Shown one piece after another: positions 46,121 through 57,905 of a stretch of 64,000 bases of DNA. The position numbers were made by a program, and so were the translations under genes. This DNA comes from Tricholoma matsutake (taxonomy: Eukaryota; Basidiomycota; Agaricomycetes; Agaricales; Tricholomataceae): positions 11,656,001 through 11,720,000 of the forward strand of contig AP026540.1 in NCBI GenBank assembly GCA_026075535.2. The letters are read 5' to 3'. Under the pieces are notes generated by a model, which ran no database searches, had not been told where the DNA came from, and was given only the letters and a program-made list of their open reading frames with translations. The first letter of the stretch is position 1. Each line of letters begins with the position of its first letter.

Positions 46121-46310
46121 ATTTTTTTGAGAGTTGAGGAAGGAGGATGAGATGAAGGCCCAAGACAATGCATACAGGGAGAAGAAGGTGCATGGCTGCC
46201 AGAAGGAATGGGAGGGCTGGGTGTTGACCCCCCGGATTCAAACTACTGCCAACACTGCTACCCAGGCAGCCCCTACAACCACTGAACATTGGTGTGCCAC
46301 CTCCACATGG
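46121..46310 (-). mobile_element. tRNA-derived SINE-like element (candidate)
   Basis: Minus strand from about 46300 reads TGTTCAGTGGTTGTAGGGGC, close to a pol III box A (TGGCTCAGTGGTTAGAGC), and about 33 bases later AGTTTGAATCC, a box B (GGTTCGAATCC) with one CG to TG change. A non-tRNA body follows, and a tctcaaaaaaattg tract near 46125 could be the tail. There is no clover-leaf, so it is not a functional tRNA gene. Confidence 0.4.
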
Positions 46311-46376
46311 AGCCACCTGCTGATGAATACTTCACCTCACTGAAAAGTGCAGAGACAACAGCTGAGCCTCACATTC

Positions 46377-46676
46377 TGTAGAAAGTCAATCCTAGTGTAA
46401 ACAGGAGTAGAACTACAAGTACAGTAAGTAATGATCTATAACTAAGTCATAACATCAATATGCACCTCAGTCTCCATATAAGTGACTGAGGTGCTAATGA
46501 CACTATCTACTGTATATATATATGTGTCCTGTATGATAAAGGGGAAGGGTATAAAGGTATCTATGGAATGCACACCTCAAAGGGATGTGCTAAATATAGT
46601 CAATGCATCAAAGGCATGCTGGAAACCATATTTGGTAATACAGTGTTTGTGTGTGTTCATGGTGTGATTCTCAACA
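46377..46676 (-). repeat. 3' LTR of copia II
   Basis: Contains the CTCAGTC...GACTGAG hairpin and a tatatatata run. Several positions have TG where the other LTR has CA or CG. Confidence 0.92.
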
Positions 46677-46717
46677 CTCCTCCTCACCATGAATACTCCT
46701 CCTTGCATGGAATTGAG

Positions 46718-48328
46718 TTAGCATAGTCCAAGGAAGCCCTGGAGATAAGTGAATTGTTTGACATTGAGAGCCTTTGTGAACATGTCCGCAATATTTTTGT
46801 GGGTATTCACATAAGTAAGTTGTAGTTCATGTGATTGAACACATTCCTGAAGAAAGTGATATTTGATGTCGACGTGCTTTACATGGGAGTGAAGGAGGGG
46901 GTCCTCAGATAGAGTTTTAGTGGCTGAGTTGTCACAGTGGATTATGGTGGGGGATGATTGTTGGTAGTCGATGGAATTAAGTAATGCACATAGCCATATG
47001 CATTCCTTGGCAGTTTCGAAAGCAGCAATGTACTCGGCCTCACAAGATGAGGTCACAATGACTTTTTGTTTATGGGCTGTCCAGGACACAGCCCCAGAAC
47101 CAAGGGAACATATATACCCACCAACACTACAACACGTATCAAGGCAATTGGCCCAGTCAGAATCACTGAATACATGGAGAGAAATAGGATGGTCACCCAG
47201 ATAGAGTTTTAAATCCCTTGTACCTTTGAGATAACACACTAGTCTGATAGCTGCTGCCCAATGCTCAAAGGAATAGCAGTCAAGGTACTGAGAAAGCGGT
47301 TGGACGGCATAGGCAATGTCTGGGCATGTGGATATAGCTAGGTAAAGCAAGCATCCAACAAGGGATTGGTATGGTAGTTTAGTGAGCTGAAGTTGTTTGT
47401 TGGGGGTCATAGACTGATGACCTGAGCAGCATAATTTGGAGCCAGGTTCCAGAGGGGCAGATACCAGGTGAGCATCTTTTTGACTGAATTGTTCTATGAT
47501 TTTGTCAATTAATGCAGTCTGTGACAGTGCAACAGTCTGATTGGAACGGTCCCAGGTAACAGCAATTCCAACTATAAAGCGCACTGTACCCAGCTCCAAA
47601 ATAGTCCAGACCTTTTTTATCTGATCCTTGAACCATTCATTTTCATCTTTGGAGTCCATGATTGACAAGAAATTGTTGACATGGACAGCTGCAATGATAA
47701 TCCCTGAGTCTGATTTACAGTAGTATATGCAAGATTTGCAGGACAAACAGGTGAACTCCCAGTTGATCATTTGAGCATTAAGTGTCTGGTTCCATATATG
47801 CCCACTCTGCTTCATGCTGTACAGACCCCGCTGTAGTTGCCATACCCAGTCTTCCTTCCCAGGTTCTTCAAATTCAGTTGGTTGTTGCATGTATTGTATC
47901 TCATCATCTGGTAATAGCCCATAGAGGAATGCCATCTTCACATCAATTTGTTGTGCATCCCAACCAAGAGATGCTGCTAAGTGGAGAAGTATATGCCAAG
48001 ATTCCATGCATGCAGTCGGTGAGGTAGTTTTAGTATAATCTTTGCCATAGATTTGTTCAAAACCTTTGAAGACAAGACATACTTTCCACCTAACTGCTGC
48101 TCTGGTCTCGTTCCACTTAATATGGAAGACCAGTTTCCATTTTTGGATCTGATTCCCCTGGGGGACATCACATCGGGGAATAAGCTTGTAAACACCCATG
48201 TCTTTCAATGACTGCAATTCCTCTATGTATCCCTCTTTCCACCTCTCAGCATCAGGGGAACCCTTAGCTTCCTCCCAAGTTTTGGGATCATCCTCGAATT
48301 GGAGTGATTCCGGGTCAAAATCTGTCAT
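46718..48328 (-). pseudogene. Copia II reverse transcriptase and RNase H
   Basis: A 536-codon open frame. WEEAKGSPDAERWKEGYIEE, KLVFHIKWNETRAAVRWKVC and the motif A block QQIDVKMAFLYGLL are present, so the first catalytic Asp is kept. The second box reads AVHVNNFLS at about 47670-47685, where YVDD is expected: both aspartates are Asn. RNase H is complete: VFSDSDWANCLDTCCSVGGY, SSCEAEYIAAFETAKECIWL, IHCDNSATKTLS, KHVDIKYHFLQECV and NIADMFTKAL. Absence of stops over 1.6 kb shows the copy is not very old. Confidence 0.88.
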
Positions 48329-48638
48329 CTCTGAGATCAGGGCCTGAAATTGATGTGCTTGATCACCAAGATCAAGATCGACTGATGCAGTTCCTCAATG
48401 ATGTCATGATCATGATCGATCGAGGAATCTGGCGGGCGATCACTATTGGTTATTTGGGTAGCTACCACTGCAGCTCTACGCTCCCGGTGAGCCTCCTTAA
48501 CTCAAACAGCACTGTCATGTGAATCATGAATGGCAGCATCAGTTCTAGTGACAGATAGTCCACCATCAGGGTGTTTCTCTGTGGGAGTTGGCACATGCGA
48601 TGAGTGATGCAGGAGGGGTTGAGGGGATGGTGCCGTTG

Positions 48639-49980
48639 TCAAGCTATCTGGAAATTGTCCTCAATGGGTGACACATGATCGACACTGTCGGGTTCATCAT
48701 CAATGTCATCTAGAAGTACAGGAATGAAGCTCAATGTTGCATTTCCAGTCTCACTAAGATTCCCATCATCTCCCAGAGTAGTCAGTTTGGGTAGTGTATG
48801 ACCATCGTGGCTTTCAAGGAACTTGACATGGTAAGAGCTATGGACTCTCCCTGTGGTTCGGTTATAACAATGGTATGATTTGGATTTTGGATTGTATCCT
48901 ATCAATACACATTCAACGAGCGTTCAAAAATTTTGGGATTGTCCTTTTTGGGTATAAAAACAAAGGCCCGACACCCAATTTCCCATAGATATGAGTAGTC
49001 AGGTTTACGTCCAAACCACAGTTCCCAAGGTGTACATCCCTGGAGTGACCAAGTGGTGGTTTTCGCATGTAAATGAGATGCTGTCAGGTAGAATTCATCC
49101 CAAAGGTAAGGTGGTAGGCCAGAATAAATCCTCATTGTACATGCTTTTGCCATTAATGTTTGATGCATGTGCTCAACACGTCCAATGTGTGCCAAAGTAT
49201 GGGGGGCAGTGAATTGCTGATCTGTACCATGAGATTTCAGCCATGCTTCCATTTCATGCAACTTAAGTTCTCCATTGTCGTAACATAGGTCCCAACCTTA
49301 AGTCCAGTCTCATTTTCTTGAGCAAGCTCCCAAGCTTTAAGTTCAGGAAAAGAGTCGTCTTTATTGTGAAGGGGGATTGACCAAGGAAATGAAGTAAAGT
49401 CGTCGACAATATCCATTATGTATGAATTCCCAGTACAAGACTTCACTGCATGTGGTCCTGATAAATCTACCCACACCTTTTCCAGCTTCCTCATCGCTTT
49501 ATGACCAGGTCCCTCCTCACATTTCTTGGGTACAGGCGTCTTCATCTGTTTACCAAGTACACATGAGTCACATTTAGGTAGTTTAGATGTGGAGGTAAGA
49601 GGCACACCTGTGAGTGTACCTTTCTTGGCCATGTCCCAGAGGGACTGGTAATTTGCATGACCAATGTGATGATGCCAGGTTTCCAAGTTAGCGGAGCGAT
49701 GGACAGATAGGGCATGATTGACAGCAGCGGTATGTAGGTTGAGTAAGTAGAGTTTCTTGGAGAGATGTGTGCTGCACGCAATGAGTGAGCCAGTGGACTT
49801 GTCAGTAATCCAACAAGCAGAATTATCAAAATGAGCTACAGTGTTCGAATCATCTGCAAGTGCACCCACAGAGACAAGTCGGACAGCCAAATTTGGAATG
49901 TAGAGTGCATTATGTAACATAATTGATGCACCCTGAGCAATTCTCAATTTGATGTCACCGACACCGATAGCAACAATCAA
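48639..49980 (-). pseudogene. Copia II integrase
   Basis: The zinc site is WHHHIGHANYQSLWDMAKKG ... CDSCVLGKQ at about 49680-49550. The catalytic core begins VWVDLSGPHAVKSCTGNSY and IMDIVDDFTSF. After a frame change near 49250 it continues GRVEHMHQTLMAKACTMRIY (glutamate in VEHMHQ) and LWFGRKPDYSYLWEIGCRAF. The sequence around the second Asp is shifted. The C-terminal part 48639-48905 includes GYNPKSKSYHCYNRTTGRVH. Confidence 0.8.
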
Positions 49981-50004
49981 GGAACTTCCAACCCCTTTGA
50001 CAGG

Positions 50005-51237
50005 TCAAGACAGTATAGGGCATAAGGTTAGGAAGTCTGCCTTGTCAGGCAATATATGTACAGTCACCCCTGAGTCAACTATGAAAGGGTAATTGTTGAG
50101 GGAAAGATTCGATTGGCATGTCTGACTTAGAGGCTCAACAGTGAATGCATCCTCACAAGGCATAGAGATGTGATGATTCCAGTCAATAGTGACTGTCTCC
50201 TCCTCAGTAGCAACCCAACCCTCATACTCCACTTCTTCAATGGCTGCAGCCAGAACTGGATCAGACGCAATACCCACAAACTCCTGACGAGAGGAAACAG
50301 AAGGGGCGGCATTCTCGGAGTCGACCATGACCATGAATGCTCAGCCATTAACGTCCTTGACAGTGATGGGGACTTTAGAGTGATTAGGTTTGGGTGTCAC
50401 ATTCAAGAGTGCAGCCTTGCGTGTGGCCTTTGGCTCTGCAATGGTCTTCCCAGCCATACTGCCACCCAACTTAATGCCATACTCCTTAGTATGCCCAACT
50501 CCATTACAGATCGTATTTGCACATGTAGGTATATTGGATGACTTGTGGGGTTTATCCCATGCAGTGAGTGTGATGTTGGGGGGGAAACAGTTATGCTGAT
50601 CATTCTTGAGTGGAGATTGTTTGCTCTCTAGGAACAAATGTATATCCCTGGATGTGTATGGAGTTGTAGTAGTGGATGCAGCAATATCTTGGGAGATGAT
50701 GGATCATGTGTGAGGAAAATTGTTGCTGAGAGAATTGAGGAGTGCAATACAACAAAGAAGATTGGCTTTTATATCCCCCATGGCGAAGGCTTGCTTGATG
50801 AGGGCACAGATCTTTTCTGCTGTTTCCAGGAGTTGCATGTCCTTTGTGCACTGTATGGAAAGTGCCTGTTGTAAAAGTTGGACTTGGTGAACCGGTCCCC
50901 CTTTTTGATGGTGATCCTGAAGAATCTTCCAATTAACATCAGGGCCCTTCTTAATATTGATGAATTGTCATTCAGAAGGGGAGATACTAGACATGAGGAA
51001 TGTGTATGCAAGGTGAGAATTTGCCTTCCAATTGGCAAGGGCGCAAGGCTCCCTGGACAAGGGTTCAGCAATATCGCCAATGACATATTCATACAGTCCG
51101 TTGAGGGAGAGGGCGATAATAATCTCCTCACACCACTCTTTGTAGTTAGACTTGAGCTTGTCCAGTTTCTCGCTGGTATGCTGAACAGATAATTTGATGA
51201 GGGAAATGGACAGGGGAACAGTAGTGTCGACACCCAT
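50005..51237 (-). pseudogene. Copia II gag and protease
   Basis: ATG 51237 opens a gag segment with KLDKLKSNYKEWCEEIIIAL and SLNGLYEYVIGDI, as in UBN2-type copia gag. A decayed zinc knuckle, CANTICNGVGHTKEYGIKLGG, has Tyr for the last Cys (50341-50637). The protease core is YPFIVDSGVTVHILPDKADF at about 50100-50040; Val replaces the usual Ala of DSGAT, compatible with GCG to GTG. Several shifts divide the region. Confidence 0.75.
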
Positions 51238-51432
51238 AATAGGAAGATGGCGATGGTAGATGATAAAATGTCAAAGAAGAAAGGGAGAAACATGCTGGAA
51301 TACCAGATGTGTTTGTGAAAGACAAAGGAATTGATCCACAAGTGATCGGACAAGCAGATCAAGAGGATGACATAGGAAGATAATGTTGAGTGGCTAGGAT
51401 ACTTTCTTCCATTGTTTAATTGCGACAGGATT

Positions 51433-51443
51433 GGCCCATAACC
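51433..51443 (-). other. Primer binding site of copia II
   Basis: Minus strand reads GGTTATGGGCC directly next to the LTR, the same initiator tRNA-Met anticodon-arm complement seen in copia I. Confidence 0.7.
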
Positions 51444-51743
51444 TGTAGAAAGTCAAACCTAGTGTAAACAGGAGTAGAACTACAAGTACAGTAAGTAATG
51501 ATCTATAACTGAGTAATAACATCAATACGCACCTCAGTCTCCATATAAGTGACTGAGGTGCTAATGACACTATCTACTGTATATATATATGTGTTGTGTA
51601 TGATAAAGGGGAAGGGTATAAAAGTATCTACAGAATGCACACCTCAAAGGGATGTGCTAAATATAGTCAACACATCAAAGGCATGCCAGAAACCATATTT
51701 GGTAATACAGTGTTTGTGTGTGTTCACGGTGTGATTCTCAACA
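51444..51743 (-). repeat. 5' LTR of copia II
   Basis: Partner of 46377-46676; followed by target duplication CATTC. Confidence 0.92.
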
Positions 51744-54108
51744 CATTCTGCCTGACTTGAGACCATGAGCAGCAGATCAGAAATGACAGAACATGCTACC
51801 AGAGCCCTCAGAACACTCCCAAACTCTATCCCAACCCCCATTTGAACAGTCCTTCTCTGTGCCACATCACTCAGATTCACATGCATTCTCAACATTTTTC
51901 AGTGTTGTGCCCACGATTGTAGCAAGTTCAGACCTCTCAAAACATTTCTTGACGTTCCTCCTGATTTCTTCATTCCCCCTCTCAAGCCCAGGCCTAAGCC
52001 TGAGCCAAGCCTGAGCCTGCTACCAGGGCTTGGCTTGCAATATATTGAAACCTGAGCCCACTGAAGCTGAGCCCAAGCCCGGGCTTTCGAGCCGAGCCAG
52101 GCCCTGTACATCACTACTCAAAGGATGCACAAGTGGCTCACAACGGATGATCTCTGGAGTCTGGATCATTATGATCCTTTCTCCTCAAATCTTATTAAAT
52201 AAACTGATAGACAAGAACTGGATTACTGAGTGTTTTACCACAGTTTACTGATCACTAGATTACACCACATCGACTGCAAACATTATACTGATGGCATACA
52301 TGGTTCAAAAGATAGGCTTCATGGCTTCCAGAAAATATAATTATCTCAATGGAAGGTGAGGATAAAGCAACGATGAGCCCCATGTCAAAAAGTACACAGT
52401 CTTTCACCACCATGTCATGCAAAAGTAACACTTTTGTGGCAGAATTCTGTGATCTGACATCAGCATCTGACAAGCCAAAGTGACAGCTGTTACTGAAAGG
52501 ATAGACACTCACAAAACTTTATGTTTGCTCTGATTCAAACAAACAATGCCCTGGTTAGGTAGTCAAAGCTCTTGTTGGAAAACAAACATTGAAATTTGTT
52601 GTGTCTATCGTTTCAGTAACAGCTGGAAAGACTTTGTTGATCAAATTTGCCCAGAATAGCACACTTGTTGGCACTTGAATTCTGTTGGTGAAATATCACG
52701 GTGAGCCAGAAAAGCACAACTGCTCTATGATCATGGTACAACTACTCTCAGTCTATGAGAAAAAAAATGGGAAGGATTGGTTCACTCATCATATCTCAAT
52801 GTCAGAAATAATGTAGCTTCCACCAACCTCGACCTCAACCAAAAATCAGGGGAAAAGTGGAGGAATGTTCTTAATACTTACAACCTCTCAGATTATCAAT
52901 TTGAAGATGGTTGGAGATGTTTTGGGGCTTAGAAAGTGTTCTCAGTGTGGTGGTGAAACACTAGTACCCATGTTGTACCCATGGTAAAACACTTGATAAG
53001 TGATAGTATGGTTTATTTTTACATCCACCACATCATCCCTAGACTCATCAATTTTTCACATACCATTTTTCTGTCATCAAAATAATTCTGACCTTCTGAT
53101 GGCTCTGATGACACTGTCCTACCAACCACTGGATCCAGGTCCTTCAATCATGTATGCTACTCTTGGAATCTTGTGCAGGAGCAGGGGGAGTTATTATCAG
53201 CATCATCATCTGTGAAAAGAATGTCAGGACAATTTGGGAAAACAAATTAATTCAAACAACTCACTTAATATCAGAGGTGACCTTGAATGATACCCTTGAC
53301 ACATTCATTTTTTTTATCACTGTTGTGCTGCTGTAAGGTGCTGAATGCAGGACCAGAACTCATATTAGAGGAAACAACATGAGATCTGATTTGTGCTTGT
53401 GGCCATGGGATGTTGCAGAGAATACAAAGCTCATATACCAAGGTTGAGTCATGTCCACAAAGTTATTAAAAGTACAATGGTCATATTAGATTCTTTCAAA
53501 TGTGATGCTTCACACTTGAATCACACCTGTGAGCTCCCAAAGTTTCTTTTTTAGAGGCACTGTGGACTGGCTGGGCGGTGCATCCTAGAAAGCCATTTGT
53601 TAATCGTTAATGACTCAGATGTACTGCAGCATACAAGTTGAGAACTCATATTCAGTGCATCCAGGATGAACTTGTTATTCAGAATCAGATCTTCTCTTCC
53701 ACTCTCAATCAGCACCTTGAGTTCCACAAAAGGGATCACACATGTTTCATCTGTCATCTTTCTCTTTCTCTTTCTCTTTCTCTGTCTCGCAAGGATGGGC
53801 TGACTCAGAATCAGTGGTAGATGTCCTTTTTCTCCTTCTCCCTCTTTCAAATCACTGATTATGCAGTGTGTGAACATTTTTGCATCATCTGAACTCAAAC
53901 TCACACTCAAAATGGAGCAGCCATGTGAGCAATAAGTGATGTAATTTATTTCCCAAGATAGCCAAAACTGCAGCTCGAGCCATGGCAACACTAGGCTGCA
54001 TACACACCAAATCCACACCAATTTTTCAAGTTAGTGATTGATTAGTAAGTGAGAATCACCATATAGCGTAATAGGTGCCCCAATCCTGCTTAAAAAGAAA
54101 CCTGAGTG
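51744..54108. other. Repeat-derived stretch without recognised gene
   Basis: 51985-52116 is a GAGCC-type short-word element ending GGCCCTGTACATCACTA, the inverted partner of the start at 31140. 53756-53785 is a (TTTCTC)n microsatellite. The rest has scattered stops in all frames and no motif I know. Confidence 0.5.
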
Positions 54109-54260
54109 TAGGGATCAGCACAGGTCACACCATGGGTAAAATTTCACACACCACACCTGCACCTGTTTGAACACCACAACTGTAACAGTTTTTTACCACA
54201 GTTATTTGTGGAACACCACAGGTACAACATCACCTCAGTAATACCCTTCAATTTTCATTT
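54109..54260. repeat. Short-word repeat, ACAGGT/CACC type
   Basis: Starts TAGGGATCAGCACAGGT and continues with cacacc, cacag and acaggt words. The start is the mirror of the end of 55925-56069 (ACCTGTGCCGATCCCTA). Both are bordered outside by cctgagtg. Confidence 0.6.
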
Positions 54261-54488
54261 GTGAATACAGTGTACTTACATTATAAAATTTCATTTTACA
54301 TTTGTACCCAATGGGTACTGTTCTACCTTGTTGTTAGGGCAACACCCACTATCTGCTAGTTAAGACCATGCGGGTTCTCTCTACAAGAAGGGGGCAGGAT
54401 CCGCGCTCGTGATGGGGGAATTGATGGTTTTGATGCGAGGGGTTATTAATAGGTGAGTTTGTTGAGATAGGCCTTTCACACTGAAAAC

Positions 54489-54736
54489 GTAGGTGGAATA
54501 CCTAAGAGAACACAACTGGGGTCCCCTAGGCATATATTTAGGGTTTATATACTATGTTACACATATTGTACATTGTTGTTACCGACACACTCGTACATGC
54601 GCATACATTTTGATGCATGCGAAATAAAATTCTCACGCTATCAAAGTGTAGTGTAATTTGGCGTCATGTAGCATAATTCGACATAATAAAATAAAAATGA
54701 AATTTTATTAGGTAATGGGGTGGTTTCCTAACACTT
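54489..54736 (+). repeat. Left arm of an inverted repeat pair
   Basis: gtggaataccta, ttatatactatgttacacat, ttgatgcatgc and gacataataaaat are shared in order with the inverse of 56558-56806. The arms face each other with the gtaatgggg ends inward, 1.8 kb apart. It could be two copies of one dispersed repeat or the long inverted ends of an element. Confidence 0.65.
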
Positions 54737-55924
54737 GTTAAACATGGTGTATTTGTTTTGTATTACCATCAACTATTGTAACTACACCTCATATGCAATA
54801 CATAAGCTACTGATCTTTTTAAAGCAAGGGAAGATGCAGTGGATGCTTATGTTACTTATTGATCTACATTCATGTGCAAAAAAAAAAGACACTGCCACTC
54901 AAGATGAGTGACAGAGGGAGATTTATTTAACCAATAATTCTATACAATAGTAATACTAAAATGAGAAAAACACTGTCTCTCTGTGAGCAAGACAGCAGAG
55001 GGTGAGGGGTGGCAGTGTTCCTTGTGTCATGGCATCCACATATTCTGTCTGTGTCCTTTGCGTGTGGTGGTGGTGAGTGGTGGGGGTCAATCAGAGGGTC
55101 CCCATCATTGTCATCAATAGTAAATCATTACCTAAAAGTTTTGTTGTTGGTAACAAGGAAATGAAATGAGAAAAGAAAAAACTTACCTGTGGCCCAAGGA
55201 ACATTGATGTCTCTTGGCCTTTTTTTTGCTTTGCCCCATCACTGTCCTCTTCCTTGTCATTATCATTGTTGTTGCCACCTGTGTCATTATCATTCATCCC
55301 CCTCTCTGTCCCTGTCCCCTGGCATTGTCATCTGATATTGTTGCTCCTTGTTTCCCCATCATTTGCAGCAGTGGTTGGGGTGCTGTGGTGGTGGTTGTTT
55401 GTCATTCATCATTCACTGTCTCCCCCTCATGGTTCGTCATTGTCTTTGTCATTCTCCTCCCTTCATCTTTTGCATACCCATCTCCTGTTTGTTGTTTGTT
55501 GTTCTCATTCCCATTGTCCCTTGTTGTCAGCTGCTAGCACCTGCAATCCACCCCATGAGCACTAGCTCACAGGGCTAGGGCAGGTGCTTGGCTGTTCATC
55601 ATCATCCTCATTGTCATTGCTTGGTTATCTCATTCAACCTGCAAGCAGGGGCTCACAGCAGTGGGTTCTCCTGGTCCTGGGTTGTCATCCTAGGCATGGG
55701 CTTCCTAGGCATGGGCTTTTCATCTTGGCACTGTCTCATTGCTACAACATAGATAGACCTTTAGAAAAAAGAACAGTTAGTTAAAAAGAAACAATGACTT
55801 ACCATTGTTGAGCTGACACTGTACTCTAGAAAAGAGTGCATTTAGTTAGTTGAAGGAAACAAAGAACTTACTATTACAATGGGTATGACATCCATGGGTG
55901 AGTTGATCAGAAGGCTGGCAACAG
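54737..55924. other. Interior of inverted pair, no clear gene
   Basis: 55190-55560 has long open plus-strand frames rich in Leu, Val, Ser and Cys, but these come from gtcattgtc- and cctc-rich sequence and have no motif. A 10-base A run lies at 54881-54890. Confidence 0.4.
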
Positions 55925-56248
55925 CCAGATCCAGCAATTCAAAGCAACTTGTCAATACCTGTCACACCACCAAAACAGGTACAGGTCTGGCATGTTGGCA
56001 ACCATACCTGTACCTGTCAAACCTGTAGGCCATTTATTGCAGGTTTACCCATACCTGTGCCGATCCCTACCTGAGTGGATATATGGATTTTGCATCTTGA
56101 CACCCCTTTGTGTTCATCAGCAAGCTCTGAAAATTTCTGTAGAGTGTCATAGACTCTGTAGTTCTTGTAGTTTTTTGGTAGTAAATATGTAGTGGCTGTA
56201 GATCTGTAGTTAAATGTAGCATTTTGGCAGACCTGTGTAGCATCCCTA
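55925..56248. repeat. Two adjacent short-word repeats with ATCCCTA ends
   Basis: The first uses ACAGGT/ACCTGT words and ends ACCTGTGCCGATCCCTA at 56069. The second (56095-56248) uses ctgtag/tgtagt words and ends CTGTGTAGCATCCCTA. Read in reverse, both start TAGGGAT, then diverge into different words. Confidence 0.55.
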
Positions 56249-56557
56249 CAGAGAGACATAGGACTCGTGTAGAATAGGCCTCCTCTTGAAACAAAGATGA
56301 ACATCTCAACATTTCAATATTTAATGTCTCTCTTGGGAGAGGTTGGGATTGATATTATACTAGTAATTTAGAATTGAATTTAACTAACTTTACATTTGCC
56401 ATTACTAAGAAAAACAGATTCATTATAATAAATCTCTCACATGTTTGAGCAAGGGGGCAGAACACTCATAACATCTAAAAAGAATGACCCTCTACTTCTG
56501 CATCTTGAGTGAGGGAGGGCAGCAAAAGTAATAAAAAAGAAAACCCTCCCTCGCATG

Positions 56558-56806
56558 TGTTCGGAAACAGCCCCATTACATAATGAAATTTTCATTTTCA
56601 TTTTATTATGTCAAATTATACTAATTAGCACCCATGTGTAAGGCATGAGAATCTTATTTTGCATGCATCAATATGTACATGCATGTATGTGCATGTTGGT
56701 CACAACAATGTACAATATATGTAACATAGTATATAAACTAATTTGTATATAAACTAAATTATAGGCCTAGTGGACCTCAGTTGTGTTCTACTAGGTATTC
56801 CACCCA
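56558..56806 (-). repeat. Right arm of the inverted repeat pair
   Basis: Inverse of 54489-54736 with about 75 to 80 percent apparent similarity by eye. It directly abuts the LTR B fragment at 56814. Confidence 0.65.
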
Positions 56807-56813
56807 TAGTTGT

Positions 56814-57115
56814 TGTTAAGGGTGAACCCTCAACCACTCAATCTAGTTGGTGGCATTCCATGAGGTGCATCCTCAGTGGGTCATTCAGCACTAGTCTTAC
56901 TCAGGGCTTCTGATGTAAGGTCAATAGTGCACTCTAGCAGGGCTTCTGCATAGAGTCATTGGGGTTCACATACTAAGGGGCTTCCTTAGTAGTTTCAAGT
57001 AAGTTCATGAGTTGCAATGTTAAGACTGTAGATTGCTTAGATCTAAACTAAGGACATTGCTACTACTTGTTGCAGTACTTATACTAAGTAGAATGTCCTT
57101 ATCGACCAATCGGAA
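56814..57115 (-). repeat. Inverted fragment of LTR B
   Basis: Begins TGTTAAGGG, the inverse of the LTR B end, and follows 11481 back to about 11185 (atccgattggtcgataagga region). The 5' third of the LTR is absent. Confidence 0.7.
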
Positions 57116-57905
57116 CATATAATGGTTCACACTGTTCAGTAAAAAACAACGGTATATCTGTTCAGCAGATTTCTGCAAAACGATGATAGATCCATCAGTA
57201 GCAGATTGGGCCCATGTCAGGAAAGACTCATGTGGGCCCAGGGTGTGATGCATCCATGTGGGCCCATTATACAGCTTCACTGAAGAATTCTCGGCAGCAG
57301 CAACATCTGAATCACGGCGCTGGCTAGCACGGTCATCATTTTACTACATGTTACCACATATACATGGGCCCATGCAATGCATGTGATACTGCACAATCGT
57401 ATTGGCCCACCACTGGTTTTCTTATAGACATCGGCCTATATGGACATATCGTTGGTGCTGGTTCCTGGTGCTGATGATCATTGTAGGTTTGGTAGGAAAA
57501 AGTGCAGCAGCAGGTCAGCAGGTATTGGCAGTTGGATGCATGCGGCGCTGGGACATGCCACACTAGCCGATTGTTTTAGACACCGATGTGATGTCCTGCT
57601 ATAGATTATGGTTAGATATAAATGAATGTCCCAATGTTGGGGCCAGAATCCGGAGGTATGAGCGCACAATTTTACTGACTTGACAGAGGGTGTAGTTAAG
57701 AGTTTGAACTGCTTACCACATATACATGGGCCCATGCGATGATTCCATTTGACAGGGAACGATCGTATTGGCTCACCACTGGTTTTCCTATAGACATCAG
57801 CCCATACAGACTTATCATTGGTGCTTGTTCCCGGTGCTGATGATAATTTTGTCCATTGATTACTTAATCGTCCAAACATTCTGTATCTACAACTGCATTG
57901 AAGTT
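57116..57905. repeat. Palindrome-bearing repeat region left of the three-exon gene
   Basis: TGGGCCCA occurs at 57207, 57233, 57259, 57365 and 57727. A 133-bp block (57351-57483) is repeated at 57713-57846 with both palindrome and flank (ttaccacatatacatgggcc). cggcgctgg motifs also occur (57315, 57545). This layout fits subterminal transposase-binding repeats. Confidence 0.6.

Larger units (their letters stand above)
46377..51743 (-). mobile_element. Ty1/copia retrotransposon (copia II), complete ends, defective
   Basis: Two 300-bp LTRs (46377-46676, 51444-51743) with about 14 differences. The 5-bp target duplication CATTC is exact (46372-46376 and 51744-51748). The interior reads gag, protease, integrase, reverse transcriptase, RNase H on the minus strand. 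The primer site is next to the right LTR; a purine-rich tract is next to the left LTR. The reverse transcriptase box reads HVNN instead of YVDD, so it cannot act on its own. Confidence 0.93.

Noticed and set aside
46236..46300. Functional tRNA gene on the minus strand
   Set aside because: Box A and box B resemble a tRNA, but acceptor and anticodon arms do not pair; better read as a SINE head.
55214..55578. Overlapping hydrophobic plus-strand frames as a membrane protein
   Set aside because: All three frames are open because the sequence is simple gtcatt/cctc-rich; no start context, motif or homolog recognised.
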